From Ulva prolifera (taxonomy: Eukaryota > Chlorophyta > Ulvophyceae > Ulvales > Ulvaceae): 64,000 nucleotides of DNA. The translations under genes and the position numbers were made by a program. Location of the stretch: contig CM041199.1 in assembly GCA_023078555.1 (NCBI GenBank), positions 2,724,513 through 2,788,512 of the forward strand, in the 5' to 3' direction. This document shows, in pieces, positions 37,101 to 52,096 of the stretch; within the stretch, counting starts at the first letter, position 1; each line of letters begins with the position of its first letter. The notes beneath the pieces are model-generated. The model searched no databases. It was not told where the DNA came from and worked only from the letters and a program-made list of their open reading frames with translations.

Positions 37101-40100
37101 AAAGCCACAATGTTCATTGCCCTACATTATATACATCATCCAAGTATGGCGTTCATTGGATGTGTCAATATGCATTGGGACAACATCCCAACATGGTCAT
37201 TATCTGACCTCACCCACGAGCTAAAGTTGCCGCAAGCCCCAAGAACGCGTTTGAATTTGACACCGCAATCAAAGCCACAATGTTCATTGCCCTACATTAT
37301 ATACATCATCCAAGTATGGCGTTCATTGGATGTGTCAATATGCATTGGGACAACATCCCAACATGGTCATTTTCTGACCTCACCCAGAGCTAAAGTTGCC
37401 GCAAGCCCCAAGAACGCGTTTGAATTTGACACCGAAATCAAAGCCACAATGTTCATTGCCCTACATTTTATACATCATCCAAGTATGGCGTTCATTGGAT
37501 GTGTCAATGTGCATTGGGACAACATCCCAACAGGGTCATTATCTGACCTCACCCACAGCTAAAGTTGCCGCAAGCCCCAAGAACGCGTTTGAATTTAACA
37601 CCGCAATCAAAGCCACAATGTTCATTGCCCTACATTATATACATCATCCAAGTATGGCGTTCATTGGATGTGTCAATATGCATTGGGACAACATCCCAAC
37701 ATGGTCATTTTCTGACCTCACCCAGAGCTAAAGTTGCCGCAAGCCCCAAGAACGCGTTTGAATTTGACACCGAAATCAAAGCCACAATGTTCATTGCCCT
37801 ACATTATATACATCATCCAAGTATGGCGTTCATTGGATGTGTCAATATGCATTGGGACAACATCCCAACATGGTCATTTTCTGACCTCACCCAGAGCTAA
37901 AGTTGCCGCAAGCCCCAAGAACGCGTTTGAATTTGACACCGCAATCAAAGCCACAATGTTCATTGCCCTACATTATATACATCATCCAAGTATGGCGTTC
38001 ATTGGATGTGTCAATATGCATTGGGACAACATCCCAACATGGTCATTTTCTGACCTCACCCAGAGCTAAAGTTGCCGCAAGCCCCAAGAACGCGTTTGAA
38101 TTTGACACCGAAATCAAAGCCACAATGTTCATTGCCCTACATTTTATACATCATCCAAGTATGGCGTTCATTGGATGTGTCAATGTGCATTGGGACAACA
38201 TCCCAACATGGTCATTATCTGACCTCACCCACAGCTAAAGTTGCCGCAAGCCCCAAGAACGCGTTTGAATTTACACCGCAATCAAAGCCACAATGTTCAT
38301 TGCCCTACATTATATACATCATCCAAGTATGGCGTTCATTGGATGTGTCAATATGCATTGGGACAACATCCCAACATGGTCATTTTCTGACCTCACCCAG
38401 AGCTAAAGTTGCCGCAAGCCCCAAGAACGCGTTTGAATTTGACACCGAAATCAAAGCCACAATGTTCATTGCCCTACATTTTATACATCATCCAAGTATG
38501 GCGTTCATTGGATGTGTCAATGTGCATTGGGACAACATCCCAACAGGGTCATTATCTGACCTCACCCACAGCTAAAGTTGCCGCAAGCCCCAAGAACGCG
38601 TTTGAATTTAACACCGCAATCAAAGCCACAATGTTCATTGCCCTACATTATATACATCATCCAAGTATGGCGTTCATTGGATGTGTCAATATGCATTGGG
38701 ACAACATCCCAACATGGTCATTTTCTGACCTCACCCAGAGCTAAAGTTGCCGCAAGCCCCAAGAACGCGTTTGAATTTGACACCGAAATCAAAGCCACAA
38801 TGTTCATTGCCCTACATTTTATACATCATCCAAGTATGGCGTTCATTGGATGTGTCAATGTGCATTGGGACAACATCCCAACAGGGTCATTATCTGACCT
38901 CACCCACAGCTAAAGTTGCCGCAAGCCCCAAGAACGCGTTTGAATTTTACACCGCAATCAAAGCCACAATGTTCATTGCCCTACATTATATACATCATCC
39001 AAGTATGGCGTTCATTGGATGTGTCAATATGCATTGGGACAACATCCCAACATGGTCATTATCTGACCTCACCCAGAGCTAAAGTTGCCGCAAGCCCCAA
39101 GAACGCGTTTGAATTTGACACCGAAATCAAAGCCACAATGTTCATTGCCCTACATTTTATACATCATCCAAGTATGGCGTTCATTGGATGTGTCAATGTG
39201 CATTGGGACAACATCCCAACAGGGTCATTATCTGACCTCACCCACAGCTAAAGTTGCCGCAAGCCCCAAGAACGCGTTTGAATTTAACACCGCAATCAAA
39301 GCCACAATGTTCATTGCCCTACATTATATACATCATCCAAGTATGGCGTTCATTGGATGTGTCAATATGCATTGGGACAACATCCCAACATGGTCATTTT
39401 CTGACCTCACCCAGAGCTAAAGTTGCCGCAAGCCCCAAGAACGCGTTTGAATTTGACACCGAAATCAAAGCCACAATGTTCATTGCCCTACATTATATAC
39501 ATCATCCAAGTATGGCGTTCATTGGATGTGTCAATATGCATTGGGACAACATCCCAACATGGTCATTTTCTGACCTCACCCTGAGCTAAAGTTGCCGCAA
39601 GCCCCAAGAACGCGTTTGAATTTGACACCGAAATCAAAGCCACAATGTTCATTGCCCTACATTTATACATCATCCAAGTATGGCGTTCATTGGATGTGTC
39701 AATGTGCATTGGGACAACATCCCAACAGGGTCATTATCTGACCTCACCCACAGCTAAAGTTGCCGCAAGCCCCAAGAACGCGTTTGAATTTGACACCGCA
39801 ATCAAAGCCACAATGTTCATTGCCCTACATTATATACATCATCCAAGTATGGCGTTCATTGGATGTGTCAATATGCATTGGGACAACATCCCAACATGGT
39901 CATTTTCTGACCTCACCCAGAGCTAAAGTTGCCGCAAGCCCCAAGAACGCGTTTGAATTTGACACCGCAATCAAAGCCACAATGTTCATTGCCCTACATT
40001 ATATACATCATCCAAGTATGGCGTTCATTGGATGTGTCAATATGCATTGGGACAACATCCCAACATGGTCATTTTCTGACCTCACCCAGAGCTAAAGTTG

Positions 40101-41616
40101 CCGCAAGCCCCAAGAACGCGTTTGAATTTGACACCGAAATCAAAGCCACAATGTTCATTGCCCTACATTTTATACATCATCCAAGTATGGCGTTCATTGG
40201 ATGTGTCAATGTGCATTGGGACAACATCCCAACAGGGTCATTATCTGACCTCACCCAGAGCTAAAGTTGCCGCAAGCCCCAAGAACGCGTTTGAATTTGA
40301 CACCGAAATCAAAGCCACAATGTTCATTGCCCTACATTATATACATCATCCAAGTATGGCGTTCATTGGATGTGTCAATATGCATTGGGACAACATCCCA
40401 ACATGGTCATTTTCTGACCTCACCCAGAGCTAAAGTTGCCGCAAGCCCCAAGAACGCGTTTGAATTTGACACCGAAATCAAAGCCACAATGTTCATTGCC
40501 CTACATTTTATACATCATCCAAGTATGGCGTTCATTGGATGTGTCAATATGCATTGGGACAACATCCCAACATGGTCATTATCTGACCTCACCCACAGCT
40601 AAAGTTGCCGCAAGCCCCAAGAACGCGTTTGAATTTGACACCGCAATCAAAGCCACAATGTTCATTGCCCTAAATTAATACATCATCCAAGTATGGCGTT
40701 CATTGGATGTGTCAATATGCATTGGGACAACATCCCAACATGGTCATTTTCTGACCTCACCCAGAGCTAAAGTTGCCGCAAGCCCCAAGAACGCGTTTGA
40801 ATTTGACACCGAAATCAAAGCCACAATGTTCATTGCCCTACATTTTATACATCATCCAAGTATGGCGTTCATTGGATGTGTCAATGTGCATTGGGACAAC
40901 ATCCCAACAGGGTCATTATCTGACCTCACCCACAGCTAAAGTTGCCGCAAGCCCCAAGAATGCGTTTGAATTTAACACCGCAATCAAAGCCACAATGTTC
41001 ATTGCCCTACATTATATACATCATCCAAGTATGGCGTTCATTGGATGTGTCAATATGCATTGGGACAACATCCCAACATGGTCATTTTCTGACCTCACCC
41101 AGAGCTAAAGTTGCCGCAAGCCCCAAGAACGCGTTTGAATTTGACACCGAAATCAAAGCCACAATGTTCATTGCCCTACATTATATACATCATCCAAGTA
41201 TGGCGTTCATTGGATGTGTCAATATGCATTGGGACAACATCCCAACATGGTCATTTTTGACCTCACCCTGAGCTCAAGTTGCCGCAAGCCCCAAGAACGC
41301 GTTTGAATTTGACACCGAAATCAAAGCCACAATGTTCATTGCCCTACATTTTATACATCATCCAAGTATGGCGTTCATTGGATGTGTCAATGTGCATTGG
41401 GACAACATCCCAACAGGGTCATTATCTGACCTCACCCACAGCTAAAGTTGCCGCAAGCCCCAAGAACGCGTTTGAATTTGACACCGCAATCAAAGCCACA
41501 ATGTTCATTGCCCTACATTATATACATCATCCAAGTATGGCGTTCATTGGATGTGTCAATATGCATTGGGACAACATCCCAACATGGTCATTTTTTGACC
41601 TCACCCTGAGCTCAAG

Positions 41617-41954
41617 TTGCCGCAAGCCCCAAGAACGCTGTTTGAATTTGACACCGAAATCAAAGCCACAATGTTCATTGCCCTACATTATATACATCAT
41701 CCAAGTATGGAGTTCATTGGATGTGTCAATATGCATTGGGACAACATCCCAACATGGTCATTTTTTGACCTCACCCTGAGCTCAAGTTGCCGCAAGCCCC
41801 AAGAACGCGTTTGAATTTGACACCGAAATCAAAGCCACAATGTTCATTGCCCTACATTATATACATCATCCAAGTATGGAGTTCATTGGATGTGTCAATA
41901 TGCATTGGGACAACATCCCAACATGGTCATTTTTGACCTCACCCTGAGCTCAAG
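41617..41954 (+). repeat. Two-monomer block with GTATGGAGTTC and CCCTGAGCTC, copy 1
   Basis: Two adjacent monomers share the rare G-to-A change giving GTATGGAGTTC and end in TTTTTGACCTCACCCTGAGCTC-type tails. A matching pair is at 48,205-48,542. The first monomer here reads AACGCTGTTTG, where the counterpart at 48,225 reads AACGTGTTTG and the usual form is AACGCGTTTG. Confidence 0.75.
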
Positions 41955-42704
41955 TTGCCGCAAGCCCCAAGAACGCGTTTGAATTTGACACCGAAATCAA
42001 AGCCACAATGTTCATTGCCCTACATTATATACATCATCCAAGTATGGCGTTCATTGGATGTGTCAATATGCATTGGGACAACATCCCAACATGGTCATTA
42101 TCTGACCTCACCCACAGCTAAAGTTGCCGCAAGCCCCAAGAATGCGTTTGAATTTGACACCGCAATCAAAGCCACAATGTTCATTGCCCTACATTATATA
42201 CATCATCCAAGTATGGCGTTCATTGGATGTGTCAATATGCATTGGGACAACATCCCAACATGGTCATTTTCTGACCTCACCCAGAGCTAAAGTTGCCGCA
42301 AGCCCCAAGAACGCGTTTGTTTTTGACACCGAAATCAAAGCCACAATGTTCATTGCCCTACATTTATACATCATCCAAGTATGGCGTTCATTGGATGTGT
42401 CAATGTGCATTGGGACAACATCCCAACATGGTCATTATCTGACCTCACCCAGAGCTAAAGTTGCCGCAAGCCCCAAGAACGCGTTTGAATTTGACACCGA
42501 AATCAAAGCCACAATGTTCATTGCCCTACATTTATACATCATCCAAGTATGGCGTTCATTGGATGTGTCAATATGCATTGGGACAACATCCCAACATGGT
42601 CATTTTCTGACCTCACCCACAGCTAAAGTTGCCGCAAGCCCCAAGAACGCGTTTGAATTTGACACCGAAATCAAAGCCACAATGTTCATTGCCCTACATT
42701 TTAT

Positions 42705-43950
42705 ACATCATCCAAGTATGGCGTTCATTGGATGTGTCAATATGCATTGGGACAACATCCCAACATGGTCATTATCTGACCTCACCCACAGCTAAAGTTG
42801 CCGCAAGCCCCAAGAACGCGTTTGAATTTGACACCGCAATCAAAGCCACAATGTTCATTGCCCTACATTATATACATCATCCAAGTATGGCGTTCATTGG
42901 ATGTGTCAATATGCATTGGGACAACATCCCAACATGGTCATTTTCTGACCTCACCCAGAGCTAAAGTTGCCGCAAGCCCCAAGAACGCGTTTGAATTTGA
43001 CACCGAAATCAAAGCCACAATGTTCATTGCCCTACATTTTATACATCATCCAAGTATGGCGTTCATTGGATGTGTCAATGTGCATTGGGACAACATCCCA
43101 ACAGGGTCATTATCTGACCTCACCCACAGCTAAAGTTGCCGCAAGCCCCAAGAACGCGTTTGAATTTAACACCGCAATCAAAGCCACAATGTTCATTGCC
43201 CTACATTATATACATCATCCAAGTATGGCGTTCATTGGATGTGTCAATATGCATTGGGACAACATCCCAACATGGTCATTTTCTGACCTCACCCAGAGCT
43301 AAAGTTGCCGCAAGCCCCAAGAACGCGTTTGAATTTGACACCGAAATCAAAGCCACAATGTTCATTGCCCTACATTATATACATCATCCAAGTATGGCGT
43401 TCATTGGATGTGTCAATATGCATTGGGACAACATCCCAACATGGTCATTTTTTGACCTCACCCTGAGCTCAAGTTGCCGCAAGCCCCAAGAACGCGTTTG
43501 AATTTGACACCGAAATCAAAGCCACAATGTTCATTGCCCTACATTTTATACATCATCCAAGTATGGCGTTCATTGGATGTGTCAATGTGCATTGGGACAA
43601 CATCCCAACAGGGTCATTATCTGACCTCACCCACAGCTAAAGTTGCCGCAAGCCCCAAGAACGCGTTTGAATTTAACACCGCAATCAAAGCCACAATGTT
43701 CATTGCCCTACATTATATACATCATCCAAGTATGGCGTTCATTGGATGTGTCAATATGCATTGGGACAACATCCCAACATGGTCATTTTCTGACCTCACC
43801 CAGAGCTAAAGTTGCCGCAAGCCCCAAGAACGCGTTTGAATTTGACACCGAAATCAAAGCCACAATGTTCATTGCCCTACATTTTATACATCAGCCAAGT
43901 ATGGCGTTCATTGGATGTGTCAATGTGCATTGGGACAACATCCCAACAGG
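42705..43950 (+). repeat. 22-monomer-offset duplication, copy 1
   Basis: Matches 46,423-47,668 at an offset of exactly 3,718 bp (22 x 169). The order of main variants and the rare CATCAGCC marker are shared. I saw one difference inside (TTTTTTGACC at 43,447 versus TTTTCTGACC at 47,165). The match ends where AGGGTCATT meets AGGGCCATT. Confidence 0.7.
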
Positions 43951-46422
43951 GTCATTATCTGACCTCACCCAGAGCTAAAGTTGCCGCAAGCCCCAAGAAC
44001 GCGTTTGAATTTTACACCGCAATCAAAGCCACAATGTTCATTGCCCTACATTATATACATCATCCAAGTATGGCGTTCATTGGATGTGTCAATATGCATT
44101 GGGACAACATCCCAACATGGTCATTTTCTGACCTCACCCACAGCTAAAGTTGCCGCAAGCCCCAAGAACGCGTTTGAATTTGACACCGAAATCAAAGCCA
44201 CAATGTTCATTGCCCTACATTTTATACATCATCCAAGTATGGCGTTCATTGGATGTGTCAATATGCATTGGGACAACATCCCAACATGGTCATTATCTGA
44301 CCTCACCCACAGCTAAAGTTGCCGCAAGCCCCAAGAATGCGTTTGAATTTGACACCGCAATCAAAGCCACAATGTTCATTGCCCTACATTATATACATCA
44401 TCCAAGTATGGCGTTCATTGGATGTGTCAATATGCATTGGGACAACATCCCAACATGGTCATTTTCTGACCTCACCCAGAGCTAAAGTTGCCGCAAGCCC
44501 CAAGAACGCGTTTGAATTTGACACCGAAATCAAAGCCACAATGTTCATTGCCCTACATTTTATACATCATCCAAGTATGGCGTTCATTGGATGTGTCAAT
44601 GTGCATTGGGACAACATCCCAACAGGGTCATTATCTGACCTCACCCACAGCTAAAGTTGCCGCAAGCCCCAAGAATGCGTTTGAATTTAACACCGCAATC
44701 AAAGCCACAATGTTCATTGCCCTACATTATATACATCATCCAAGTATGGCGTTCATTGGATGTGTCAATATGCATTGGGACAACATCCCAACATGGTCAT
44801 TTTCTGACCTCACCCAGAGCTAAAGTTGCCGCAAGCCCCAAGAACGCGTTTGAATTTGACACCGCAATCAAAGCCACAATGTTCATTGCCCTACATTATA
44901 TACATCATCCAAGTATGGCGTTCATTGGATGTGTCAATATGCATTGGGACAACATCCCAACATGGTCATTTTTTGACCTCACCCACAGCTAAAGTTGCCG
45001 CAAGCCCCAAGAATGCGTTTGAATTTGACACCGCAATCAAAGCCACAATGTTCATTGCCCTACATTATATACATCATCCAAGTATGGCGTTCATTGGATG
45101 TGTCAATATGCATTGGGACAACATCCCAACATGGTCATTTTCTGACCTCACCCAGAGCTAAAGTTGCCGCAAGCCCCAAGAACGCGTTTGAATTTGACAC
45201 CGAAATCAAAGCCACAATGTTCATTGCCCTACATTTTATACATCATCCAAGTATGGCGTTCATTGGATGTGTCAATGTGCATTGGGACAACATCCCAACA
45301 GGAACATTATCTGACCTCACCCACAGCTAAAGTTGCCGCAAGCCCCAAGAACGCGTTTGAATTTAACACCGCAATCAAAGCCACAATGTTCATTGCCCTA
45401 CATTATATACATCATCCAAGTATGGCGTTCATTGGATGTGTCAATATGCATTGGGACAACATCCCAACATGGTCATTTTCTGACCTCACCCAGAGCTAAA
45501 GTTGCCGCAAGCCCCAAGAACGCGTTTGAATTTGACACCGAAATCAAAGCCACAATGTTCATTGCCCTACATTTTATACATCATCCAAGTATGGCGTTCA
45601 TTGGATGTGTCAATGTGCATTGGGACAACATCCCAACAGGGTCATTATCTGACCTCACCCACAGCTAAAGTTGCCGCAAGCCCCAAGAACGCGTTTGAAT
45701 TTAACACCGCAATCAAAGCCACAATGGTCATTGCCCTACATTATATACATCATCCAAGTATGGCGTTCATTGGATGTGTCAATATGCATTGGGACAACAT
45801 CCGAACATGGTCATTTTCTGACCTCACCCAGAGCTAAAGTTGCCGCAAGCCCCAAGAACGCGTTTGAATTTGACACCGAAATCAAAGCCACAATGTTCAT
45901 TGCCCTACATTTTATACATCAGCCAAGTATGGCGTTCATTGGATGTGTCAATGTGCATTGGGACAACATCCCAACAGGCCATTATCTGACCTCACCCACA
46001 GCTAAAGTTGCCGCAAGCCCCAAGAACGCGTTTGAATTTTACACCGCAATCAAAGCCACAATGTTCATTGCCCTACATTTTATACATCATCCAAGTATGG
46101 CGTTCATTGGATGTGTCAATGTGCATTGGGACAACATCCCAACATGGTCATTTTCTGACCTCACCCAGAGCTAAAGTTGCCGCAAGCCCCAAGAACGCGT
46201 TTGAATTTGACACCGAAATCAAAGCCACAATGTTCATTGCCCTACATTATATACATCATCCAAGTATGGCGTTCATTGGATGTGTCAATATGCATTGGGA
46301 CAACATCCCAACATGGTCATTTTCTGACCTCACCCACGAGCTAAAGTTGCCGCAAGCCCCAAGAACGCGTTTGAATTTGACACCGAAATCAAAGCCACAA
46401 TGTTCATTGCCCTACATTATAT

Positions 46423-47668
46423 ACATCATCCAAGTATGGCGTTCATTGGATGTGTCAATATGCATTGGGACAACATCCCAACATGGTCATTATCTGACCT
46501 CACCCACAGCTAAAGTTGCCGCAAGCCCCAAGAACGCGTTTGAATTTGACACCGCAATCAAAGCCACAATGTTCATTGCCCTACATTATATACATCATCC
46601 AAGTATGGCGTTCATTGGATGTGTCAATATGCATTGGGACAACATCCCAACATGGTCATTTTCTGACCTCACCCAGAGCTAAAGTTGCCGCAAGCCCCAA
46701 GAACGCGTTTGAATTTGACACCGAAATCAAAGCCACAATGTTCATTGCCCTACATTTTATACATCATCCAAGTATGGCGTTCATTGGATGTGTCAATGTG
46801 CATTGGGACAACATCCCAACAGGGTCATTATCTGACCTCACCCACAGCTAAAGTTGCCGCAAGCCCCAAGAACGCGTTTGAATTTAACACCGCAATCAAA
46901 GCCACAATGTTCATTGCCCTACATTATATACATCATCCAAGTATGGCGTTCATTGGATGTGTCAATATGCATTGGGACAACATCCCAACATGGTCATTTT
47001 CTGACCTCACCCAGAGCTAAAGTTGCCGCAAGCCCCAAGAACGCGTTTGAATTTGACACCGAAATCAAAGCCACAATGTTCATTGCCCTACATTATATAC
47101 ATCATCCAAGTATGGCGTTCATTGGATGTGTCAATATGCATTGGGACAACATCCCAACATGGTCATTTTCTGACCTCACCCTGAGCTCAAGTTGCCGCAA
47201 GCCCCAAGAACGCGTTTGAATTTGACACCGAAATCAAAGCCACAATGTTCATTGCCCTACATTTTATACATCATCCAAGTATGGCGTTCATTGGATGTGT
47301 CAATGTGCATTGGGACAACATCCCAACAGGGTCATTATCTGACCTCACCCACAGCTAAAGTTGCCGCAAGCCCCAAGAACGCGTTTGAATTTAACACCGC
47401 AATCAAAGCCACAATGTTCATTGCCCTACATTATATACATCATCCAAGTATGGCGTTCATTGGATGTGTCAATATGCATTGGGACAACATCCCAACATGG
47501 TCATTTTCTGACCTCACCCAGAGCTAAAGTTGCCGCAAGCCCCAAGAACGCGTTTGAATTTGACACCGAAATCAAAGCCACAATGTTCATTGCCCTACAT
47601 TTTATACATCAGCCAAGTATGGCGTTCATTGGATGTGTCAATGTGCATTGGGACAACATCCCAACAGG
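46423..47668 (+). repeat. 22-monomer-offset duplication, copy 2
   Basis: Counterpart of 42,705-43,950. An offset that is an exact multiple of 169 means that no net length change accumulated across 22 intervening monomers, even though 168- and 170-bp copies lie between them. Confidence 0.7.
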
Positions 47669-48203
47669 GCCATTATCTGACCTCACCCACAGCTAAAGTT
47701 GCCGCAAGCCCCAAGAACGCGTTTGAATTTTACACCGCAATCAAAGCCACAATGTTCATTGCCCTACATTATATACATCATCCAAGTATGGCGTTCATTG
47801 GATGTGTCAATATGCATTGGGACAACATCCCAACATGGTCATTTTTGACCTCACCCTGAGCTCAAGTTGCCGCAAGCCCCAAGAACGCGTTTGAATTTGA
47901 CACCGAAATCAAAGCCACAATGTTCATTGCCCTACATTTTATACATCAGCCAAGTATGGCGTTCATTGGATGTGTCAATGTGCATTGGGACAACATCCCA
48001 ACAGGGCCATTATCTGACCTCACCCACAGCTAAAGTTGCCGCAAGCCCCAAGAACGCGTTTGAATTTTACACCGCAATCAAAGCCACAATGTTCATTGCC
48101 CTACATTATATACATCATCCAAGTATGGCGTTCATTGGATGTGTCAATATGCATTGGGACAACATCCCAACATGGTCATTTTTTGACCTCACCCTGAGCT
48201 CAA
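47530..48203 (+). repeat. Two-monomer unit duplicated in tandem
   Basis: A pair made of a CATCAGCC / AGGGCCATT / CCCACAGC monomer and a TTTTACACCGC / CCCTGAGCTC monomer occurs at 47,530-47,866 (337 bp: 169+168) and again at 47,867-48,203. The copies differ by a one-base length change in the T run of the tail (CATTTTTGACC versus CATTTTTTGACC). Confidence 0.8.
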
Positions 48204-48204
48204 G

Positions 48205-48542
48205 TTGCCGCAAGCCCCAAGAACGTGTTTGAATTTGACACCGAAATCAAAGCCACAATGTTCATTGCCCTACATTATATACATCATCCAAGTATGGAGT
48301 TCATTGGATGTGTCAATATGCATTGGGACAACATCCCAACATGGTCATTTTTTGACCTCACCCTGAGCTCAAGTTGCCGCAAGCCCCAAGAACGCGTTTG
48401 AATTTGACACCGAAATCAAAGCCACAATGTTCATTGCCCTACATTATATACATCATCCAAGTATGGAGTTCATTGGATGTGTCAATATGCATTGGGACAA
48501 CATCCCAACATGGTCATTTTCTGACCTCACCCTGAGCTCAAG
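48205..48542 (+). repeat. Two-monomer block with GTATGGAGTTC and CCCTGAGCTC, copy 2
   Basis: Counterpart of 41,617-41,954. It carries AACGTGTTTG in its first monomer, which removes the MluI site. Confidence 0.75.
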
Positions 48543-51500
48543 TTGCCGCAAGCCCCAAGAACGCGTTTGAATTTGACACCGAAATCAAAGCCACAATGTT
48601 CATTGCCCTACATTATATACATCATCCAAGTATGGCGTTCATTGGATGTGTCAATGTGCATTGGGACAACATCCCAACATGGTCATTATCTGACCTCACC
48701 CACAGCTAAAGTTGCCGCAAGCCCCAAGAACGCGTTTGAATTTTACACCGCAATCAAAGCCACAATGTTCATTGCCCTACATTATATACATCATCCAAGT
48801 ATGGCGTTCATTGGATGTGTCAATATGCATTGGGACAACATCCCAACATGGTCATTTTCTGACCTCACCCTGAGCTCAAGTTGCCGCAAGCCCCAAGAAC
48901 GCGTTTGAATTTGACACCGAAATCAAAGCCACAATGTTCATTGCCCTACATTATATACATCATCCAAGTATGGCGTTCATTGGATGTGTCAATATGCATT
49001 GGGACAACATCCCAACATGGTCATTTTCTGACCTCACCCCGAGCTAAAGTTGCCGCAAGCCCCAAGAACGCGTTTGAATTTGACACCGAAATCAAAGCCA
49101 CAATGTTCATTGCCCTACATTATATACATCATCCAAGTATGGCGTTCATTGGATGTGTCAATATGCATTGGGACAACATCCCAACATGGTCATTTTCTGA
49201 CCTCACCCTGAGCTAAAGTTGCCGCAAGCCCCAAGAACGCGTTTGAATTTGACACCGAAATCAAAGCCACAATGTTCATTGCCCTACATTATATACATCA
49301 TCCAAGTATGGCGTTCATTGGATGTGTCAATATGCATTGGGACAACATCCCAACATGGTCATTATCTGACCTCACCCACAGCTAAAGTTGCCGCAAGCCC
49401 CAAGAACGCGTTTGAATTTGACACCGCAATCAAAGCCACAATGTTCATTGCCCTACATTATATACATCATCCAAGTATGGCGTTCATTGGATGTGTCAAT
49501 ATGCATTGGGACAACATCCCAACATGGTCATTTTCTGACCTCACCCAGAGCTAAAGTTGCCGCAAGCCCCAAGAACGCGTTTGAATTTGACACCGAAATC
49601 AAAGCCACAATGTTCATTGCCCTACATTATATACATCATCCAAGTATGGCGTTCATTGGATGTGTCAATATGCATTGGGACAACATCCCAACATGGTCAT
49701 TTTCTGACCTCACCCAGAGCTAAAGTTGCCGCAAGCCCCAAGAACGCGTTTGAATTTGACACCGAAATCAAAGCCACAATGTTCATTGCCCTACATTTTA
49801 TACATCATCCAAGTATGGCGTTCATTGGATGTGTCAATGTGCATTGGGACAACATCCCAACAGGGTCATTATCTGACCTCACCCACAGCTAAAGTTGCCG
49901 CAAGCCCCAAGAACGCGTTTGAATTTGACACCGCAATCAAAGCCACAATGTTCATTGCCCTACATTATATACATCATCCAAGTATGGCGTTCATTGGATG
50001 TGTCAATATGCATTGGGACAACATCCCAACATGGTCATTTTCTGACCTCACCCAGAGCTAAAGTTGCCGCAAGCCCCAAGAACGCGTTTGAATTTGACAC
50101 CGCAATCAAAGCCACAATGTTCATTGCCCTACATTATATACATCATCCAAGTATGGCGTTCATTGGATGTGTCAATATGCATTGGGACAACATCCCAACA
50201 TGGTCATTTTCTGACCTCACCCACGAGCTAAAGTTGCCGCAAGCCCCAAGAACGCGTTTGAATTTGACACCGAAATCAAAGCCACAATGTTCATTGCCCT
50301 ACATTATATACATCATCCAAGTATGGCGTTCATTGGATGTGTCAATATGCATTGGGACAACATCCCAACATGGTCATTTTCTGACCTCACCCACGAGCTA
50401 AAGTTGCCGCAAGCCCCAAGAACGCGTTTGAATTTGACACCGAAATCAAAGCCACAATGTTCATTGCCCTACATTTTATACATCATCCAAGTATGGCGTT
50501 CATTGGATGTGTCAATATGCATTGGGACAACATCCCAACAGGGTCATTTTCTGACCTCACCCAGAGCTAAAGTTGCCGCAAGCCCCAAGAACGCGTTTGA
50601 ATTTAACACCGCAATCAAAGCCACAATGTTCATTGCCCTACATTATATACATCATCCAAGTATGGCGTTCATTGGATGTGTCAATATGCATTGGGACAAC
50701 ATCCCAACATGGTCATTTTCTGACCTCACCCAGAGCTAAAGTTGCCGCAAGCCCCAAGAACGCGTTTGAATTTGACACCGAAATCAAAGCCACAATGTTC
50801 ATTGCCCTACATTTTATACATCATCCAAGTATGGCGTTCATTGGATGTGTCAATGTGCATTGGGACAACATCCCAACAGGGTCCATTATCTGACCTCACC
50901 CACAGCTAAAGTTGCCGCAAGCCCCAAGAACGCGTTTGAATTTTACACCGCAATCAAAGCCACAATGTTCATTGCCCTACATTATATACATCATCCAAGT
51001 ATGGCGTTCATTGGATGTGTCAATATGCATTGGGACAACATCCCAACATGGTCATTTTCTGACCTCACCCAGAGCTAAAGTTGCCGCAAGCCCCAAGAAC
51101 GCGTTTGAATTTAACACCGCAATCAAAGCCACAATGTTCATTGCCCTACATTATATTACATCATCCAAGTATGGCGTTCATTGGATGTGTCAATATGCAT
51201 TGGGACAACATCCCAACATGGTCATTTTCTGACCTCACCCACAGCTAAAGTTGCCGCAAGCCCCAAGAACGCGTTTGAATTTGACACCGAAATCAAAGCC
51301 ACAATGTTCATTGCCCTACATTTTATACATCATCCAAGTATGGCGTTCATTGGATGTGTCAATGTGCATTGGGACAACATCCCAACATGGTCATTTTCTG
51401 ACCTCACCCACAGCTAAAGTTGCCGCAAGCCCCAAGAACGCGTTTGAATTTGACACCGAAATCAAAGCCACAATGTTCATTGCCCTACATTTTATACATC

Positions 51501-52096
51501 ATCCAAGTATGGCGTTCATTGGATGTGTCAATATGCATTGGGACAACATCCCAACAGGGTCATTTTCTGACCTCACCCAGAGCTAAAGTTGCCGCAAGCC
51601 CCAAGAACGCGTTTGAATTTAACACCGCAATCAAAGCCACAATGTTCATTGCCCTACATTATATTACATCATCCAAGTATGGCGTTCATTGGATGTGTCA
51701 ATATGCATTGGGACAACATCCCAACATGGTCATTTTCTGACCTCACCCAGAGCTAAAGTTGCCGCAAGCCCCAAGAACGCGTTTGAATTTGACACCGAAA
51801 TCAAAGCCACAATGTTCATTGCCCTACATTTTATACATCATCCAAGTATGGCGTTCATTGGATGTGTCAATGTGCATTGGGACAACATCCCAACAGGGCC
51901 ATTATCTGACCTCACCCACAGCTAAAGTTGCCGCAAGCCCCAAGAACGCGCTTGAATTTTACACCGCAATCAAAGCCACAATGTTCATTGCCCTACATTA
52001 TATACATCATCCAAGTATGGCGTTCATTGGATGTGTCAATATGCATTGGGACAACATCCCAACATGGTCATTTTCTGACCTCACCCGGAGCTAAAG

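Larger units (their letters stand above)
31140..50570 (+). repeat. Homogenised core sub-array
   Basis: About 115 monomers differ from one another at only the few main columns. Two recurrent forms alternate irregularly: type A, and a linked form with CATTTTATAC, CAATGTGC, AGGGTCATTATCTG and CCCACAGC, usually followed by a monomer with GA/AA/TACACCGCAATC. Private substitutions are rare: GAATGCG at 40,968, 42,140, 44,336, 44,685 and 45,011; GTTTTTGACACC at 42,318; CATCAGCC at 43,892, 45,919, 47,609 and 47,946; GTATGGAGTTC at 41,709, 41,876, 48,294 and 48,463. Strong homogeneity fits recent expansion by unequal crossover or conversion. Confidence 0.8.
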
